Shown: in pieces, positions 1-13,003 of the stretch | Position numbering within the stretch: the first letter of the stretch is position 1 | Layout of the letters: the number at the start of each line of letters is the position of its first letter | Assembly: GCA_003054695.1 (NCBI GenBank) | Contig: QAZA01000005.1 | Coordinates: 62,001 to 126,000, forward strand | Source of the DNA: Verrucomicrobia bacterium LW23 | GTDB lineage: Bacteria; Verrucomicrobiota; Verrucomicrobiia; Methylacidiphilales; UBA1321 | Direction of reading: 5' to 3' | DNA length: 64,000 nucleotides | Notes under the pieces: generated by a model | Seen by the model: only the letters and a program-made list of their open reading frames with translations | What the model was told of the DNA's origin: nothing | The model's database searches: none | Program-made: the position numbers and the translations under genes

Positions 1-2407
1 CTCCCTGTTCCTTGGCAGCCTGCTTTTCCCACTCGCGAAGCTCCGCCTCTGCCCGAGCCAGAGCGGCACCACGCTGCTCCAGCAACTGCCAGGCGCCGGA
101 CGCGGACATCATTTCGCCGGCGGAAGCGGCCCAGGCTTCGGTGATTGCTGTGTTCTTGTAGTCAACACCGCGTTTCCTTTTGAGAACGGCCAGACGCTCG
201 TCCTGCTTCGCAAATTCAAGCTTCACGTAATCAATAACCGCTGGGCCGGAAAGCGCTTCGACGCGGCGCACACCCGCCTGGATAGCGCCCTCGCTCACCA
301 GCTTGAACCAGCCGATGCGGCCGGTTGTCTGCACGTGGGTTCCACCGCATAGCTCTTTGGAATAATCGCCAATGCTGACGACGCGAACGAACTCACCGTA
401 TTTATCGCCAAAGAACTGCAGGATGGAAGCATCGCCCTTCACTTCCGCGTAAGGGCGCTCTTCCCACGTCACCAGCATGTTATCCTTAATACGTTGGTTG
501 ACAAGAGCTTCCACCTCAGCAATCTGCTCAGGCTTCATGCCTTCCGGGTGCGAAAAGTCGAAGCGCAGGCGATCGGGGCCGACATAGGATCCCTTTTGAG
601 ATACGTGGTTCCCCAAAATCTTACGCAGCGCCCAGTGCATGATGTGAGTCGCCGAGTGGTGCCCTTCGATCCGCGAGCGCCGAGCCTTGTCCACACTCAG
701 CGAAACTTCCGCGCCTACAGTTAAGTTGCTGTTATCCGCCAGCTTATGGAGCCAGATGCCTTGCGGAGACTTGCGCGTGTCGGAAATCGCAATTGTAGTG
801 TTGTGATACGTCACCTTGCCGGTATCGCCCACCTGACCGCCCATTTCCGCGTAAAAGGGAGTCTTGTCGACGACGAGAAAGCCATCCTGCACGGCCACCA
901 CTTTGGCCGTTACCGGCGAATCCGTATCCTCAAAGCCCACAAACTCCGTCGCCGCCTCGCCAGGCGCAACTGCTTCCACGGTAATAACTTCCTTCACCTG
1001 AGACTCGCGTGAAAGGCGCTTGGCCTCCTCCATGCGCGCCTTAAAGCCGGCCTCGGAGACCGCCAGTCCACGCTCTTTTGCCATCAAAGCAGTAAGATCG
1101 AACGGAAACCCGTAAGTATCATAGAGCTTGAACGCCTCGTCCGACGAGAATTCTCCATTCGAGACAGCCTGGCCGCTGCTCAGCGCCTTTTCAAAAAGCG
1201 AGATACCACGATCGAGATTGACCCTGAAATCATCCTCCTCGCGACGAACGATCACTGTCACATCTGCTTGCCGCGCAACAATTTCCGGGAACACGTGGCC
1301 CATCGTCGACGCGAGAATGCCTACCAGCTTATAGAGAAAGGGTTCCGTAAGCCCAACGTTGCGACCGTATCGCGCGGCGCGACGCAGGATGCGACGCAGC
1401 ACATAGCCGCGGTCCGTATTGCTGGGGATAATTCCGTCTGCTATCGCGAAGCTAAGTGTGCGAATGTGATCTGCGATAACACGAAAGGCAACATCCGTTG
1501 TTTCCTGCGCCGTAAGCGATGTTGCGCCAGGCGCCGGTAAAGTAGAGCCATATTTCTTGCCGGTCAGCTTCTCGATTTCGTCGAAGATCGGATAGAAAAT
1601 ATCGGTCTCGTAGTTGGAAATACGTGCGTTGACAAAATCGCTGAACCCCTTGGTGCCCTGCATCATAGAGGCCACACGCTCGAAGCCCATACCGGTATCC
1701 ACATGCTTGGCGGGAAGCGGCGTGTAGGAGCCGTCGGCGCCTGCGTTAAACTGGATGAACACGTTGTTCCAGATCTCGATACAACGCGCATCGCCTTTGT
1801 TAACTAAAGAGCCCATGGTGTTGCCTTCAGGCGTCAGGTCGATGTGCAACTCCGAGCACGGGCCGCAGGGGCCCGTTTCGCCCATCATCCAAAAGTTGTC
1901 CTTTTTGTTTCCGTAAACAATATGGATTTTCGGGTCCAGCCCGGCTTTGGTAAAGATCTCGGCCCATACATCGTAAGCCTCCTGATCAAACGACGCGGGG
2001 TCGCCCGGCTCTGGATTATAAACCGTTGCGTAGACGCGATTTGCGGGAAATTTCCAGCGTTCGACGATGAGCTCCCACGCCCACGTCAGCGCTTCCTTCT
2101 TGAAGTAGTCGCCAAAGCTCCAGTTGCCCAGCATTTCGAAGAACGTGTGGTGGTAGGTGTCAAAGCCCACGTCCTCGAGGTCGTTATGCTTGCCGCCGGC
2201 GCGAATGCATTTTTGCGTATCTGCCGCTCTGCCAGGCACATACGGGCAGGCGCTCTGGCCCAGGAAGATGGGCACAAACTGGTTCATGCCCGCATTGGTG
2301 AACATGAGGTTGGGGGCGTCCGGGAGCAGGCTGGAGCTGGGCACGATGGTGTGCTGCTTTTCCTTGAAGAAATCCAGGAAGCTCTGGCGGAGTTGGGCGG
2401 AAGTCAT
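1..2407 (-). CDS. alaS: alanyl-tRNA synthetase (3' end outside window)
   Basis: Charges tRNA-Ala with alanine in the cytoplasm and edits mischarged Ser/Gly. About 802 residues are visible from the ATG at 2407; the C-terminal part (the family is usually near 880 residues) runs off the left edge. The N-terminus has the class II catalytic core (FFKEKQHTIVPSSSLLP, then TFFEMLGNWSFGDYF and GPCGPCSELH). The editing domain carries the zinc-type motifs HSATH near residue 584 and CGGTH near 686. The frame is open throughout. The gene is divergent from hpt. Identification is secure. Confidence 0.97.
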   Translation of the reverse strand, partial: MTSAQLRQSFLDFFKEKQHTIVPSSSLLPDAPNLMFTNAGMNQFVPIFLGQSACPYVPGRAADTQKCIRAGGKHNDLEDVGFDTYHHTFFEMLGNWSFGDYFKKEALTWAWELIVERWKFPANRVYATVYNPEPGDPASFDQEAYDVWAEIFTKAGLDPKIHIVYGNKKDNFWMMGETGPCGPCSELHIDLTPEGNTMGSLVNKGDARCIEIWNNVFIQFNAGADGSYTPLPAKHVDTGMGFERVASMMQGTKGFSDFVNARISNYETDIFYPIFDEIEKLTGKKYGSTLPAPGATSLTAQETTDVAFRVIADHIRTLSFAIADGIIPSNTDRGYVLRRILRRAARYGRNVGLTEPFLYKLVGILASTMGHVFPEIVARQADVTVIVRREEDDFRVNLDRGISLFEKALSSGQAVSNGEFSSDEAFKLYDTYGFPFDLTALMAKERGLAVSEAGFKARMEEAKRLSRESQVKEVITVEAVAPGEAATEFVGFEDTDSPVTAKVVAVQDGFLVVDKTPFYAEMGGQVGDTGKVTYHNTTIAISDTRKSPQGIWLHKLADNSNLTVGAEVSLSVDKARRSRIEGHHSATHIMHWALRKILGNHVSQKGSYVGPDRLRFDFSHPEGMKPEQIAEVEALVNQRIKDNMLVTWEERPYAEVKGDASILQFFGDKYGEFVRVVSIGDYSKELCGGTHVQTTGRIGWFKLVSEGAIQAGVRRVEALSGPAVIDYVKLEFAKQDERLAVLKRKRGVDYKNTAITEAWAASAGEMMSASGAWQLLEQRGAALARAEAELREWEKQAAKEQG

Positions 2408-2627
2408 AAGCGGGCCAGTATAAAAAAAGGCTGGCCTCTCGGCAAAATCATTTTTGGGGGAGTTGCGACAAGTTTCTTCACTGCGACGGCAAATGTGTTA
2501 CACTACCCGTAGTTCAGTGGTGTACGCGGTCTCATTAAACCAATTGCGACATATGAGCACGGAACCCGGCGTTGCAACGACAACTACTTCCGCACAGAAC
2601 GCATATTCGGCGCCCAGGCGACCTCAC

Positions 2628-3179
2628 ATGACTTCCCGTACTACTCCCGGCCGCATCCTCTATTCCAGCGAACAGATTGCCGCCCGGGTGCGGGAGCTTG
2701 CGGATGCCATCCACCAAAGCACGGAACATGTTGCCACCAAGGCAGATCCGGTGATTTTACTGGGCCTGATGAACGGTGCGCTGGTGTTTCTCTCCGACTT
2801 GCTGCGCGCCATGCCTGCCACGGCGCACATGGAGGTGCATTGCCAGAACCTGTCGTCCTATAAGGGCACGTCCAGCACCGGTACGATTCGCGGGCTGGAG
2901 TCGCTGCCCGACATTTTTGCGGGGCGACACGTGATTATTGTGGATGATATTCTCGACACAGGGTTTACGCTCCACAACATGCGCGACCGCCTGCTCAACG
3001 TCGGCGCGCGCCAGGTGGATGTGTGCGTGCTGCTGGACAAGAAAGTGCCGCGCACCTATGACATTGCGCCGCAATGGGTTGGGTTTGAGATTCCGAACCT
3101 GTTTGTGATTGGCTACGGGCTGGATCTGGACGGCGCTTTTCGCTCACTTCCGGATATCCGGGTCATTGAGGAGAATTAG
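2628..3179 (+). CDS. hpt: hypoxanthine-guanine phosphoribosyltransferase
   Basis: Purine salvage enzyme that transfers phosphoribose from PRPP to hypoxanthine or guanine. The PRPP-binding loop VIIVDDILDTGFT is clear, as is the upstream PVILLGLMNGALVFLSDL segment. Starting at ATG 2628 gives 183 residues, the usual family size. An in-frame ATG at 2553 would add a Ser/Thr/Ala-rich 25-residue leader, and neither start has a Shine-Dalgarno site. The stop codon TAG (3177-3179) is also the first three bases of the repeat element at 3177-3374, so the element joined the gene exactly at its end. Convergent with gyrA. Confidence 0.92.
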   Translation: MTSRTTPGRILYSSEQIAARVRELADAIHQSTEHVATKADPVILLGLMNGALVFLSDLLRAMPATAHMEVHCQNLSSYKGTSSTGTIRGLESLPDIFAGRHVIIVDDILDTGFTLHNMRDRLLNVGARQVDVCVLLDKKVPRTYDIAPQWVGFEIPNLFVIGYGLDLDGAFRSLPDIRVIEEN

Positions 3180-3374
3180 AGACTGTCGACATCTGGCCTC
3201 CTCCCCCTTTATCCTCTGCTTAGAGGCGATAAAGGGGAACGTAAGGAAGGTTGAACATCGTGGAAGCATCCCCTTGGCGATATTATCTGAAGGTCCGTAG
3301 ATCCAAGGCAGATAGTATCGCCAAGGACGGAAAGTTTCGCCAAGGGGATGCAGCGGAAATGTCTACAGCCTCTA
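3177..3374 (+). repeat. double-hairpin TIR element, copy A
   Basis: This 198-bp non-coding element has terminal inverted repeats TAGAGACTGTCGACATCT (3177-3194) and AAATGTCTACAGCCTCTA (3357-3374). The terminal TA on each side fits a TA target duplication. Inside are hairpin 1 (CCCCTTTATC 3204-3213 pairing with 3228-3237), a conserved spacer (3238-3268), and hairpin 2 (3272-3289 pairing with 3309-3326). It matches the reverse complement of 36232-36543 along its length, but lacks that copy's long hairpin extension and about 17 nt of the second stem. It has no coding capacity and resembles a MITE. Its first bases are the hpt stop codon. Confidence 0.85.
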
Positions 3375-3453
3375 AGAAGCTTTCTCGGGGCCACGGTCTT
3401 TGGTCGCCATGATGTTATGTTAACTTCTCTGCTACAATACGTTCTGTAACAAG

Positions 3454-3487
3454 AAAGGCGCAGAGAGAGGATTCTCCCTGCGCCTTT
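3454..3487. terminator. bidirectional intrinsic terminator between hpt and gyrA
   Basis: AAAGGCGCAG at 3454-3463 pairs with CTGCGCCTTT at 3478-3487, with AGAG/CTCT pairing continuing into the loop. It is followed by T-rich sequence rightward and TTTC leftward. It sits 26 bp beyond the gyrA stop, so it fits the end of the gyrA transcript and of rightward transcripts from hpt. A TACAAT preceded by TGC (3430-3438) lies just upstream and could be a small promoter. Confidence 0.7.
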
Positions 3488-3513
3488 TGAGTTTCGGGCT
3501 ATTCTGACAACGA

Positions 3514-6132
3514 CTAGCTGGGCAGCTCGCCGGTTGTTTCGCTGGTCGGTGGGCCTTCTTCGCTGGGTTCGGCTTTCGCGGGGGTGATCGCGCTTACAGT
3601 ATCGCCGTTATTAAGCTCTACGATCTTGACGCCCATCGTGTTACGGCCGGTTTCGCGGATATCTTTGACCGGCGTGCGCACCATCTGTCCTTGTGTGGTG
3701 ATCACCATGATCTCATCACTGTCCACAACGGTCAGCGCACCCACCACGTCGCCGGTCTTTTCGGTCGTCTTCATGGTAATAATGCCCTTGCCGCCGCGGG
3801 TTTGCTTGCGGTACTCGTCGAAGGGTGTCCGCTTTCCAATACCTTGCTCACCAACGACTAACAGCGTGGCATTGGTATCCACCAGTGCCAGGGCAACCAC
3901 CTTGTCGCCATCCTCCAGGCTGATGCCGCGCACGCCGGTGGTGGCGCGGCCCATGCTGCGCACGTCGCTTTCGTCAAAGCGGATGCTCATGCCTTTTTTG
4001 GTAATGAGCACAGGCTCGCTCTGCCCGGAGGTGAGGCGCACTTCAATGAGGCGGTCGTTCTCCTCTATGTTGATTGCGATGATGCCGCCGGTGCGCAGGT
4101 TGGAGAAGTCGGCGAGGGCGGTTTTCTTTACCGTACCGTTCTCTGTGGCGAAGAAGAGGAACTCGCCGGTTTGCCACGTTACGTCCTCATTGGCGACGTT
4201 GCGCCGGCTCTGGATCGGGATAAGGGCCGCTACTTTTTCGCCTTCGCGCAAGTTAGCAACATTGGCGATGCTGCGGCCCTTGCTGGCACGGCCCAGGTCG
4301 GGGATTTCATGCACGCGTTCCACGTAGGCACGGCCGGTGTTGGTAAAGAACATGAGGTAATCATGCGTTCCCGCCGTAAACATGTGCTCGATAAAGTCGG
4401 TGTCCTCCGGCTTATCGCCTTCCCGCGTCGTCATTCCTATAACTCCTTTACCACCACGACGTTGCGCCCGGTAGGCGGAGCTGTTGGTACGCTTGATGAG
4501 GCTGTTGTGAGTGATGGTAATAACCACCTGTTCATCTGCAATCAGGTCCTCAATATTCATCTCACCTTCGTCCGGAACGATGTCGGTGCGGCGCTTGGTT
4601 CCGTGCTTCTCCTTGATGGCGAGGAGCTCGTTCTTGATGATGGTGAGAACGCGATCCTCCCGTGCCAGGATGTCGTAGAGGTCATCAATGCGCACGTTAA
4701 GCTCGGTGTACTCGTTGAGGATCTTGTCGCGCTCCAGCCCAACCAGTTGATAGAGACGCATTTCCAGCACGGAATCGATCTGCCCGGGGGTGAGCAGATA
4801 AGCGCCGTTAATGAGGCGGGCTTCATCTCGCACGTTGATGCCCCAGGCGCGCACGCTTTGCTCGCTAAAGCGATAAGCCGCAAGGCCTTCGCGGGCTTCT
4901 TCGCGGCTGGATGACTCCCGGATAATGCGGATGAAGTCATCGAGGTTGGCCAGCGCGATAAGGAACGCTTCTAACGTTTCCGCACGGGCCAGGGCCTGCT
5001 TCAGCTCAAAGCGCGTGCGACGCAGCACCACGTCGCGGCGGTGCTCGACATAGCAGTTGATGCAGTCCTTGACGTTGAGGGTGCGGGGCAGGCCGTTGTC
5101 GATGGCCAGCATGTTGACGCTGAACGAGGACTCCAGCGCGGTAAGCTTGTAGAGGTTGTTGATGACGATCTTGGGGATAGCATCGCGCTTGATTTCCAGC
5201 ACCACGCGGGTCGATTTCGTCGACTCATTGCGGACGTTGGTAATCTCTGTAATCACCTTATCATTAACTAGATCCGCAATCTGCCGGATGAGGTCATCGC
5301 GGTTGACGTTGAACGGAATCTCCGTAATCACGATGTTTTCCTTGCCGCCGCGCACCTCCTCAATATGGATGCGTCCGCGCATTTTAACGGAGCCGCGCCC
5401 GGTACGCTGGTACTTGCGCACCCCCTCGTAGCCGAGGATGGTGCACCCGGTCGGAAAGTCCGGGCCCTTAATGATTTTGCCCAGGTCGTCGTGGGAGACA
5501 TCGGGCTCGTCGATAACGCGGCAGATGCCGTCCACCACCTCGCCCAGGTTGTGCGGCGGCAGGTTGGTGGCCATGCCGACGGCGATGCCGGTGCCGCCGT
5601 TGACGAGCAGGTTGGGGAAGGCCGCGGGGAAGACGACGGGCTCGTCGAGCTTTTCGTCGTAGCTCTTCTTCATGTCCACGGTTTCCTTCTCCATGTCCTG
5701 CATGAGAAGGCCGCCGAGGTGCGTCAGGCGCGCCTCCGTATAACGCATAGCGGCGGGCGGATCGCCTTCGACGGAGCCGAAATTGCCCTGGCCGTCGATG
5801 AGCGGGTCGCGCATCGCCCACGGCTGAGCCATATGCACCAGCGTGGGATACACAATGGCCTCACCGTGCGGGTGATAGTTACCGCTGGTATCACCGCATA
5901 TTTTGGCGCATTTACGGTAAGGGCGGCCGGGGTAGAGATTGAGATCGTGCATCGCAAGCAAAATGCGGCGCTGCGAGGGCTTGAGGCCGTCGCGGACGTC
6001 CGGCAACGCGCGGGACACGATGACCGACATGGAGTAATCAAGAAACGAATTCTTGATTTCATCGGCCACGTTAATGCCTTCGATCTTTTCGTTCGGGGCA
6101 AAGAGTGAATTGGGGGGATCCTGATCAGGCAT
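3514..6132 (-). CDS. gyrA: DNA gyrase subunit A
   Basis: Breakage-reunion subunit of gyrase, which introduces negative supercoils with GyrB. 872 residues from ATG 6132. The catalytic tyrosine is Y131 in AAMRYTEAR. The C-terminal wrapping domain starts with a GyrA box (QRRGGKGV), which separates it from ParC. The quinolone-determining segment reads [15 protein letters not shown]: the residues matching E. coli Ser83 and Asp87 are Ala92 and Pro96. The tail is acidic and low in complexity. It lies 69 bp downstream of gyrB on the same strand, so co-transcription is likely. The leader before the ATG is C/T-rich with no Shine-Dalgarno site. Confidence 0.97.
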   Translation of the reverse strand: MPDQDPPNSLFAPNEKIEGINVADEIKNSFLDYSMSVIVSRALPDVRDGLKPSQRRILLAMHDLNLYPGRPYRKCAKICGDTSGNYHPHGEAIVYPTLVHMAQPWAMRDPLIDGQGNFGSVEGDPPAAMRYTEARLTHLGGLLMQDMEKETVDMKKSYDEKLDEPVVFPAAFPNLLVNGGTGIAVGMATNLPPHNLGEVVDGICRVIDEPDVSHDDLGKIIKGPDFPTGCTILGYEGVRKYQRTGRGSVKMRGRIHIEEVRGGKENIVITEIPFNVNRDDLIRQIADLVNDKVITEITNVRNESTKSTRVVLEIKRDAIPKIVINNLYKLTALESSFSVNMLAIDNGLPRTLNVKDCINCYVEHRRDVVLRRTRFELKQALARAETLEAFLIALANLDDFIRIIRESSSREEAREGLAAYRFSEQSVRAWGINVRDEARLINGAYLLTPGQIDSVLEMRLYQLVGLERDKILNEYTELNVRIDDLYDILAREDRVLTIIKNELLAIKEKHGTKRRTDIVPDEGEMNIEDLIADEQVVITITHNSLIKRTNSSAYRAQRRGGKGVIGMTTREGDKPEDTDFIEHMFTAGTHDYLMFFTNTGRAYVERVHEIPDLGRASKGRSIANVANLREGEKVAALIPIQSRRNVANEDVTWQTGEFLFFATENGTVKKTALADFSNLRTGGIIAINIEENDRLIEVRLTSGQSEPVLITKKGMSIRFDESDVRSMGRATTGVRGISLEDGDKVVALALVDTNATLLVVGEQGIGKRTPFDEYRKQTRGGKGIITMKTTEKTGDVVGALTVVDSDEIMVITTQGQMVRTPVKDIRETGRNTMGVKIVELNNGDTVSAITPAKAEPSEEGPPTSETTGELPS

Positions 6133-6201
6133 ACGAAGGAGAAAATAGTCGCCGTAAACGGCTGGTTATCAAAAGGTTAAGGCGCAAGTGCCGGGGTTGG
6201 G

Positions 6202-9376
<3,175 letters not shown>

Positions 9377-9490
9377 GTCCTTGGCGATGCTCCCTGCAAT
9401 CTGTAGTTCCGCAGTTGCGAGGCAGATAATATCGCCAAGGACGGAAAGTTTCGCCAGGGGGCTGCAGAAAGCGGAAGTGTCGACAGCTTC
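9377..9490 (+). repeat. double-hairpin TIR element, degenerate copy B
   Basis: Partial copy in the same orientation as copy A. It retains hairpin 2: CCTTGGCGAT near 9380 pairs with ATCGCCAAGG near 9432. It also keeps the stretch GGACGGAAAGTTTCGCCA and the right-end remnant GTGTCGACAGCTT. The left half and hairpin 1 are missing and the right TIR has drifted. It ends about 7 bp from the stop codon of the guanylyltransferase gene, the same 3'-end placement as copy A. The left boundary is uncertain by tens of bases. Confidence 0.7.
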
Positions 9491-9496
9491 CTCCCC

Positions 9497-10579
9497 CTAC
9501 GTTAAATCCTTGGGTAGCAAGGGCATAAGGCTTTTGACATCCTGCGCGCGGTCGCGGGGGCAGATGAGGATGGCGTCGTCGGTCTCTACCACAACCAGGT
9601 CGTTGATGCCGCAGAGGGCGACCATGCGGTTGCGGGAGATGACGATGTTGTTGGAGCTTTCGTGCAAAGCGGCGGAGCCCTGGACGGTGTTGCCGTTTTC
9701 GTCGCTGCCCAGGTGGTCGGGAAGGGCGGTCCAGGCGCCGACGTCGTCCCAGTCGAACTCGGCGCGGCAGCAGATGACCGACTCGGCTTTCTCCATAATC
9801 GCGTAGTCCACGCTGATTTTGGGGAGCATGGGGAAGGTGCGGTCCAGGTACTCGGCCTGGGCGGCGCGGTCGGCGGGCATTTCGGCGATGAATTTTGCCA
9901 GGGCGGGGGCGTGGCGGCGGGCTTCTTTCTCGAAGGTTTCGGCCTTCCACACAAACATGCCGGCGTTCCAGAGGAAGTTGCCGGCGTCGACGTAGGATTG
10001 CGCTTTTTCCTGGTTCGGCTTCTCCACAAAGCGGCCGACGTGGCGGAAGTCGCTGGCGATTGGCCTCTCCGCGGTAAACGCCGTTACATCAACGGGTTGG
10101 CCCATCTCCAGGTAGCCGAAGCCTGTGGCGGGGTAGCGCGGGGGGATGCCGAAGGTGAGGAACGCGTCGCGCTCGCGGGCGATGCGGGCGGCTTCCTCAA
10201 ACTGGCGGCGAAAGGTGGCGGCGTCCTTCACCAGGGCGTCGGCGGGCAGCAGGGCCACGATGCCCTCGGGATCGATGCTGCGGATGAGGGCGGTGCCGAG
10301 GGCGCAGGCGGGAGCGGTGTCGCGCTTGGCGGGCTCGGCGATGATTTGCTCCTCCGGCACAAAGGGGAGGGCCGAGCGGGTGGCCTCCAGCTGCGCGGCG
10401 TTGGTGAGGATAAAGATATGATCCTGCGGCACAAGGCCTTCCAGCCGTTTGACGGTGAGCTCCACAAGGGTGGCCTCGGCCACGATGCGGAGCAGATGCT
10501 TGGGCAGGGATTTGCGGCTCATCGGCCAGAAGCGCTCGCCGCTGCCGCCGGCCAGGATGCAGACGTAAAGATGATTCAT
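9497..10579 (-). CDS. manC: mannose-1-phosphate guanylyltransferase
   Basis: Makes GDP-mannose from mannose-1-phosphate and GTP for polysaccharide and glycoconjugate synthesis. The nucleotidyltransferase signature LAGGSGERFWPMSR is at the N-terminus and FVEKPN follows in mid-protein. The ATG at 10579 gives 360 residues, the length of the short, non-fused type; an upstream in-frame start at 10696 adds 39 residues unlike the family. The leader before 10579 reads TTCCCTCC. There is no isomerase domain, unlike the bifunctional ManC/AlgA type. The 296 bp upstream (10580-10875) hold no gene; an A+T-rich TATTATAC on the minus strand near 10690 could be a -10. Confidence 0.9.
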   Translation of the reverse strand: MNHLYVCILAGGSGERFWPMSRKSLPKHLLRIVAEATLVELTVKRLEGLVPQDHIFILTNAAQLEATRSALPFVPEEQIIAEPAKRDTAPACALGTALIRSIDPEGIVALLPADALVKDAATFRRQFEEAARIARERDAFLTFGIPPRYPATGFGYLEMGQPVDVTAFTAERPIASDFRHVGRFVEKPNQEKAQSYVDAGNFLWNAGMFVWKAETFEKEARRHAPALAKFIAEMPADRAAQAEYLDRTFPMLPKISVDYAIMEKAESVICCRAEFDWDDVGAWTALPDHLGSDENGNTVQGSAALHESSNNIVISRNRMVALCGINDLVVVETDDAILICPRDRAQDVKSLMPLLPKDLT

Positions 10580-10875
10580 ATGGAGGGAACTTTTGTATGG
10601 ATGGATAACTATGGATGAGGAGGAGGATGCTGAATTAATCTGCGCAAATACTGAAGATGGTGTAGGATTCGCGGCGCTGCAAGTGTATAATAGCATTCAT
10701 CTTATCCATGCGGCGCATCGGGATGACCTTCCGCCATGCACGATGCAGCGTAAGCCTTGGCGCCGTAAGGGGATCCGCAGGAACGGCGCGGTACGGGCCG
10801 GAACGGCAACCCGCATGGTTACAATGGCGCGAAGCATCTTCGCTTCGCTTCGCGTCGTTTCGCCCGGCTCCGCCC

Positions 10876-12582
10876 CTAGGCCTGCGCGGCTGGGGAAACC
10901 GCGCCATCCCCTCCCCCGCGCGCCACGGCGGTGGCCGGGGCCTGGGCGGCAGCGGCGGCGGTTACCTCGGCGGAGCCGGCGCTGCCCGCGGCGATGCCGG
11001 CCGTCTCCAGGAGTGGGCGCGGGCGCAGGATGTAGTGGGCGGCCACCAGAGCGCCGGCGATGATGAGGTACGCCACAAAAAACTGGGGGGAGGCCAGGCC
11101 AAAGCCGCCGCCGGGCGAGCGCAGGCCAATGACGTTGACCAGCCCGTTGGGCGTAACTTCGTAGGCGTGCATAATGCCGATGGCCGCAAGCCCGGCGGCC
11201 GCGACGGCCCACGCTGCGGCGTGCAGGAATTTGCGGTCGATGATATGCACCAGCATGGCGGCAAATACCATGCTGGTGAGGATAAAGCCCTGGCTCAGCG
11301 CGATAAGTCCGTGAATATAAAGCGCTTGCCCAAACTTGCCGATGGTAGCGTACAGGTTGGTGCCAGCCGCCAGCAGGGTGCTGTCCACCAGCAAAAACGC
11401 CCAGCCGGCCAGGCAGGGGATCAAGCCGATGGCCACGGCGGGGGCATGGCGGCCGGGAACCTCCTGAAAGGCCTGGGCGGTGATGATGAGGCCGATCCAG
11501 AGGAGAATGCCGAGAGTAACCTCCAGGGGCACAAACATGCGGATCAGATCGACGGCGCCGACGAGGACCAGTACGGTAATGACGATACCGTTAAGCGCGC
11601 TGTAGCCGACGCGGGCGCCCATGGCCTTCCAGCCCGGGTGACCAATGTAAATCGTGGTGGGAAAGGGACTTCCAAAAAGCGCAGCCACCACGCTGCCCAG
11701 GCCGTTGGTCAGCAGGGAGGAGCGCGTGTCGTAGTGGTCGCCGGCCGCCTCGGCGGACTCCAGGTTCTGGAGGGAGCCGATGATGTTGAAGAGCGCCATG
11801 GGGATGATCACCGCCATGTACTCCCAGCCTTTGGACTGCAGCAGCATGGCAAAGGCGTCCTCGGGATACGGGAACGGGAGGTGGACGCCAGGGGCGTAGG
11901 TGAGCGCGGGTGGCGTCCACACCTCAGGCACAAAGGCACGCACCACCCAGGTAAGGCCGGCGCCCAGCACCACGGCCAGCAGGCCGGCGGGGATGCCGCC
12001 CGGGAATTTGAGGCCGCTGCCGTAGCCGATGAGGATGATGATCATCGGAAGCATGGCGATGGCAGGCGCCGCAAACATCTGGAAGATGAAGGGCATGGAG
12101 ATGAACGTGATGGCGATGCCCGAGAGGGCGGCCAGCAGCGCGGCTCGCGGCGTGTTTTTGCGCACCCAGTCGCCCACAAATGCGCCCCCAATTTCCATCA
12201 GCCCGCCCAGCAGCGTGGCCGCCAGACCGAGACGCCAGGCCACCATGGGGTCCTTCGTCTCCTGGTAGGCGGGCACCATGATAAAGAATACGTAGGCAAA
12301 CAGGCTGACGGTGTTAATGCCGTAGGGCAGCGCGGCCACGTCGTCGCGGTGGTGGCGCCGCGCGTAGTTATAGGCCTGCCACGTGTAAAACAGGTTGCCA
12401 AAGAGGATGGAGATGGCCGCGCCGGGCAGGATGGTGTGGGTGACAAAGCCGTCCGGAAACGCGATGAACGGCGCCGCGCACAGCACGGATATCAGCATCA
12501 GCTGCAACAGGTTATCGATAAACAGCGCAAAAAAACCGTCCAGGTCGCCTCGTACAAACCAGCGGGGATGGGCTTTGATCAT
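10876..12582 (-). CDS. NCS2/AzgA-type permease, probable purine or nucleobase transporter
   Basis: A polytopic inner-membrane protein with about 12-14 hydrophobic segments. GSPFPTTIYIGHPGWKAMGAR, LPYGINTVSLFAYVFF and ESAEAAGDHYDTRSS resemble the AzgA branch of the nucleobase-cation symporter-2 family. Substrate cannot be read from sequence. Start choice: ATG 12582 (MIKAHPRWFVRGDLDG) has the C/T-rich leader common here. ATG 12648 and a TTG at 12675 are alternatives that only add a polar leader. The C-terminus is an Ala-rich tail. It precedes manC on the same strand, with a 296-bp gap, so it is probably a separate unit. Confidence 0.75.
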   Translation of the reverse strand: MIKAHPRWFVRGDLDGFFALFIDNLLQLMLISVLCAAPFIAFPDGFVTHTILPGAAISILFGNLFYTWQAYNYARRHHRDDVAALPYGINTVSLFAYVFFIMVPAYQETKDPMVAWRLGLAATLLGGLMEIGGAFVGDWVRKNTPRAALLAALSGIAITFISMPFIFQMFAAPAIAMLPMIIILIGYGSGLKFPGGIPAGLLAVVLGAGLTWVVRAFVPEVWTPPALTYAPGVHLPFPYPEDAFAMLLQSKGWEYMAVIIPMALFNIIGSLQNLESAEAAGDHYDTRSSLLTNGLGSVVAALFGSPFPTTIYIGHPGWKAMGARVGYSALNGIVITVLVLVGAVDLIRMFVPLEVTLGILLWIGLIITAQAFQEVPGRHAPAVAIGLIPCLAGWAFLLVDSTLLAAGTNLYATIGKFGQALYIHGLIALSQGFILTSMVFAAMLVHIIDRKFLHAAAWAVAAAGLAAIGIMHAYEVTPNGLVNVIGLRSPGGGFGLASPQFFVAYLIIAGALVAAHYILRPRPLLETAGIAAGSAGSAEVTAAAAAQAPATAVARGGGDGAVSPAAQA

Positions 12583-13003
12583 GGCGACGACGGGGGGAAG
12601 AGCGGGAAGAGGAAAAGGATAAGGCCTGGTGAACTGCGTCTTATGCATCTGAACAGACGCGGCGGGGAATGTCAAAGGAGTAAATTGCGAGAGACATTGG
12701 GGGGAATGGCGGCAAGCGGAAGATTAACCACAAACCTGGCGAACGAATGACACGAATGCGGAGGGTCGGGGTCGGAATAAAGACTCCTTCGCTCTCTGCA
12801 GTCACTCCTTTAAAGTAGCAAAAGGATAATTTTTTGCAGACTTGTAGCTACTGCAAGCTTTTGATTTCATGCGGTAGTTTCGACATCATGGCTCCATCGT
12901 TCAGCCGGTATTGATTTCCCGATTTCCTCTCGCGCGGCCCGCTCCCCCCGCTCCAGTGCCCCTGCTTCCTCGCCGCGTCCATCCCCTCACCTTCCCCTTC
13001 GCC
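12583..13003. other. divergent intergenic region with inverted repeat
   Basis: Separates the leftward permease from the rightward pseudopilin-like operon. The clearest structure is TTGCAG (12834-12839) and CTGCAA (12851-12856) as an 11-bp-spaced inverted repeat, which could be an operator or a small hairpin. No confident promoter or small gene was seen. A TTG-initiated extension of the 13004 gene back to 12911 is possible but is Pro-rich and unlikely. Confidence 0.35.

Noticed and set aside
3177-3374. Simple intrinsic terminator explanation of the element
   Set aside because: Terminators do not have 18-bp TIRs with TA ends nor long copies at distant loci; a separate terminator lies at 3454-3487.
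10708-12750. 680-codon open frame on the plus strand
   Set aside because: Antisense to the NCS2 permease; hydrophilic Gly/Arg/His-rich translation typical of the complement of a membrane-protein gene.
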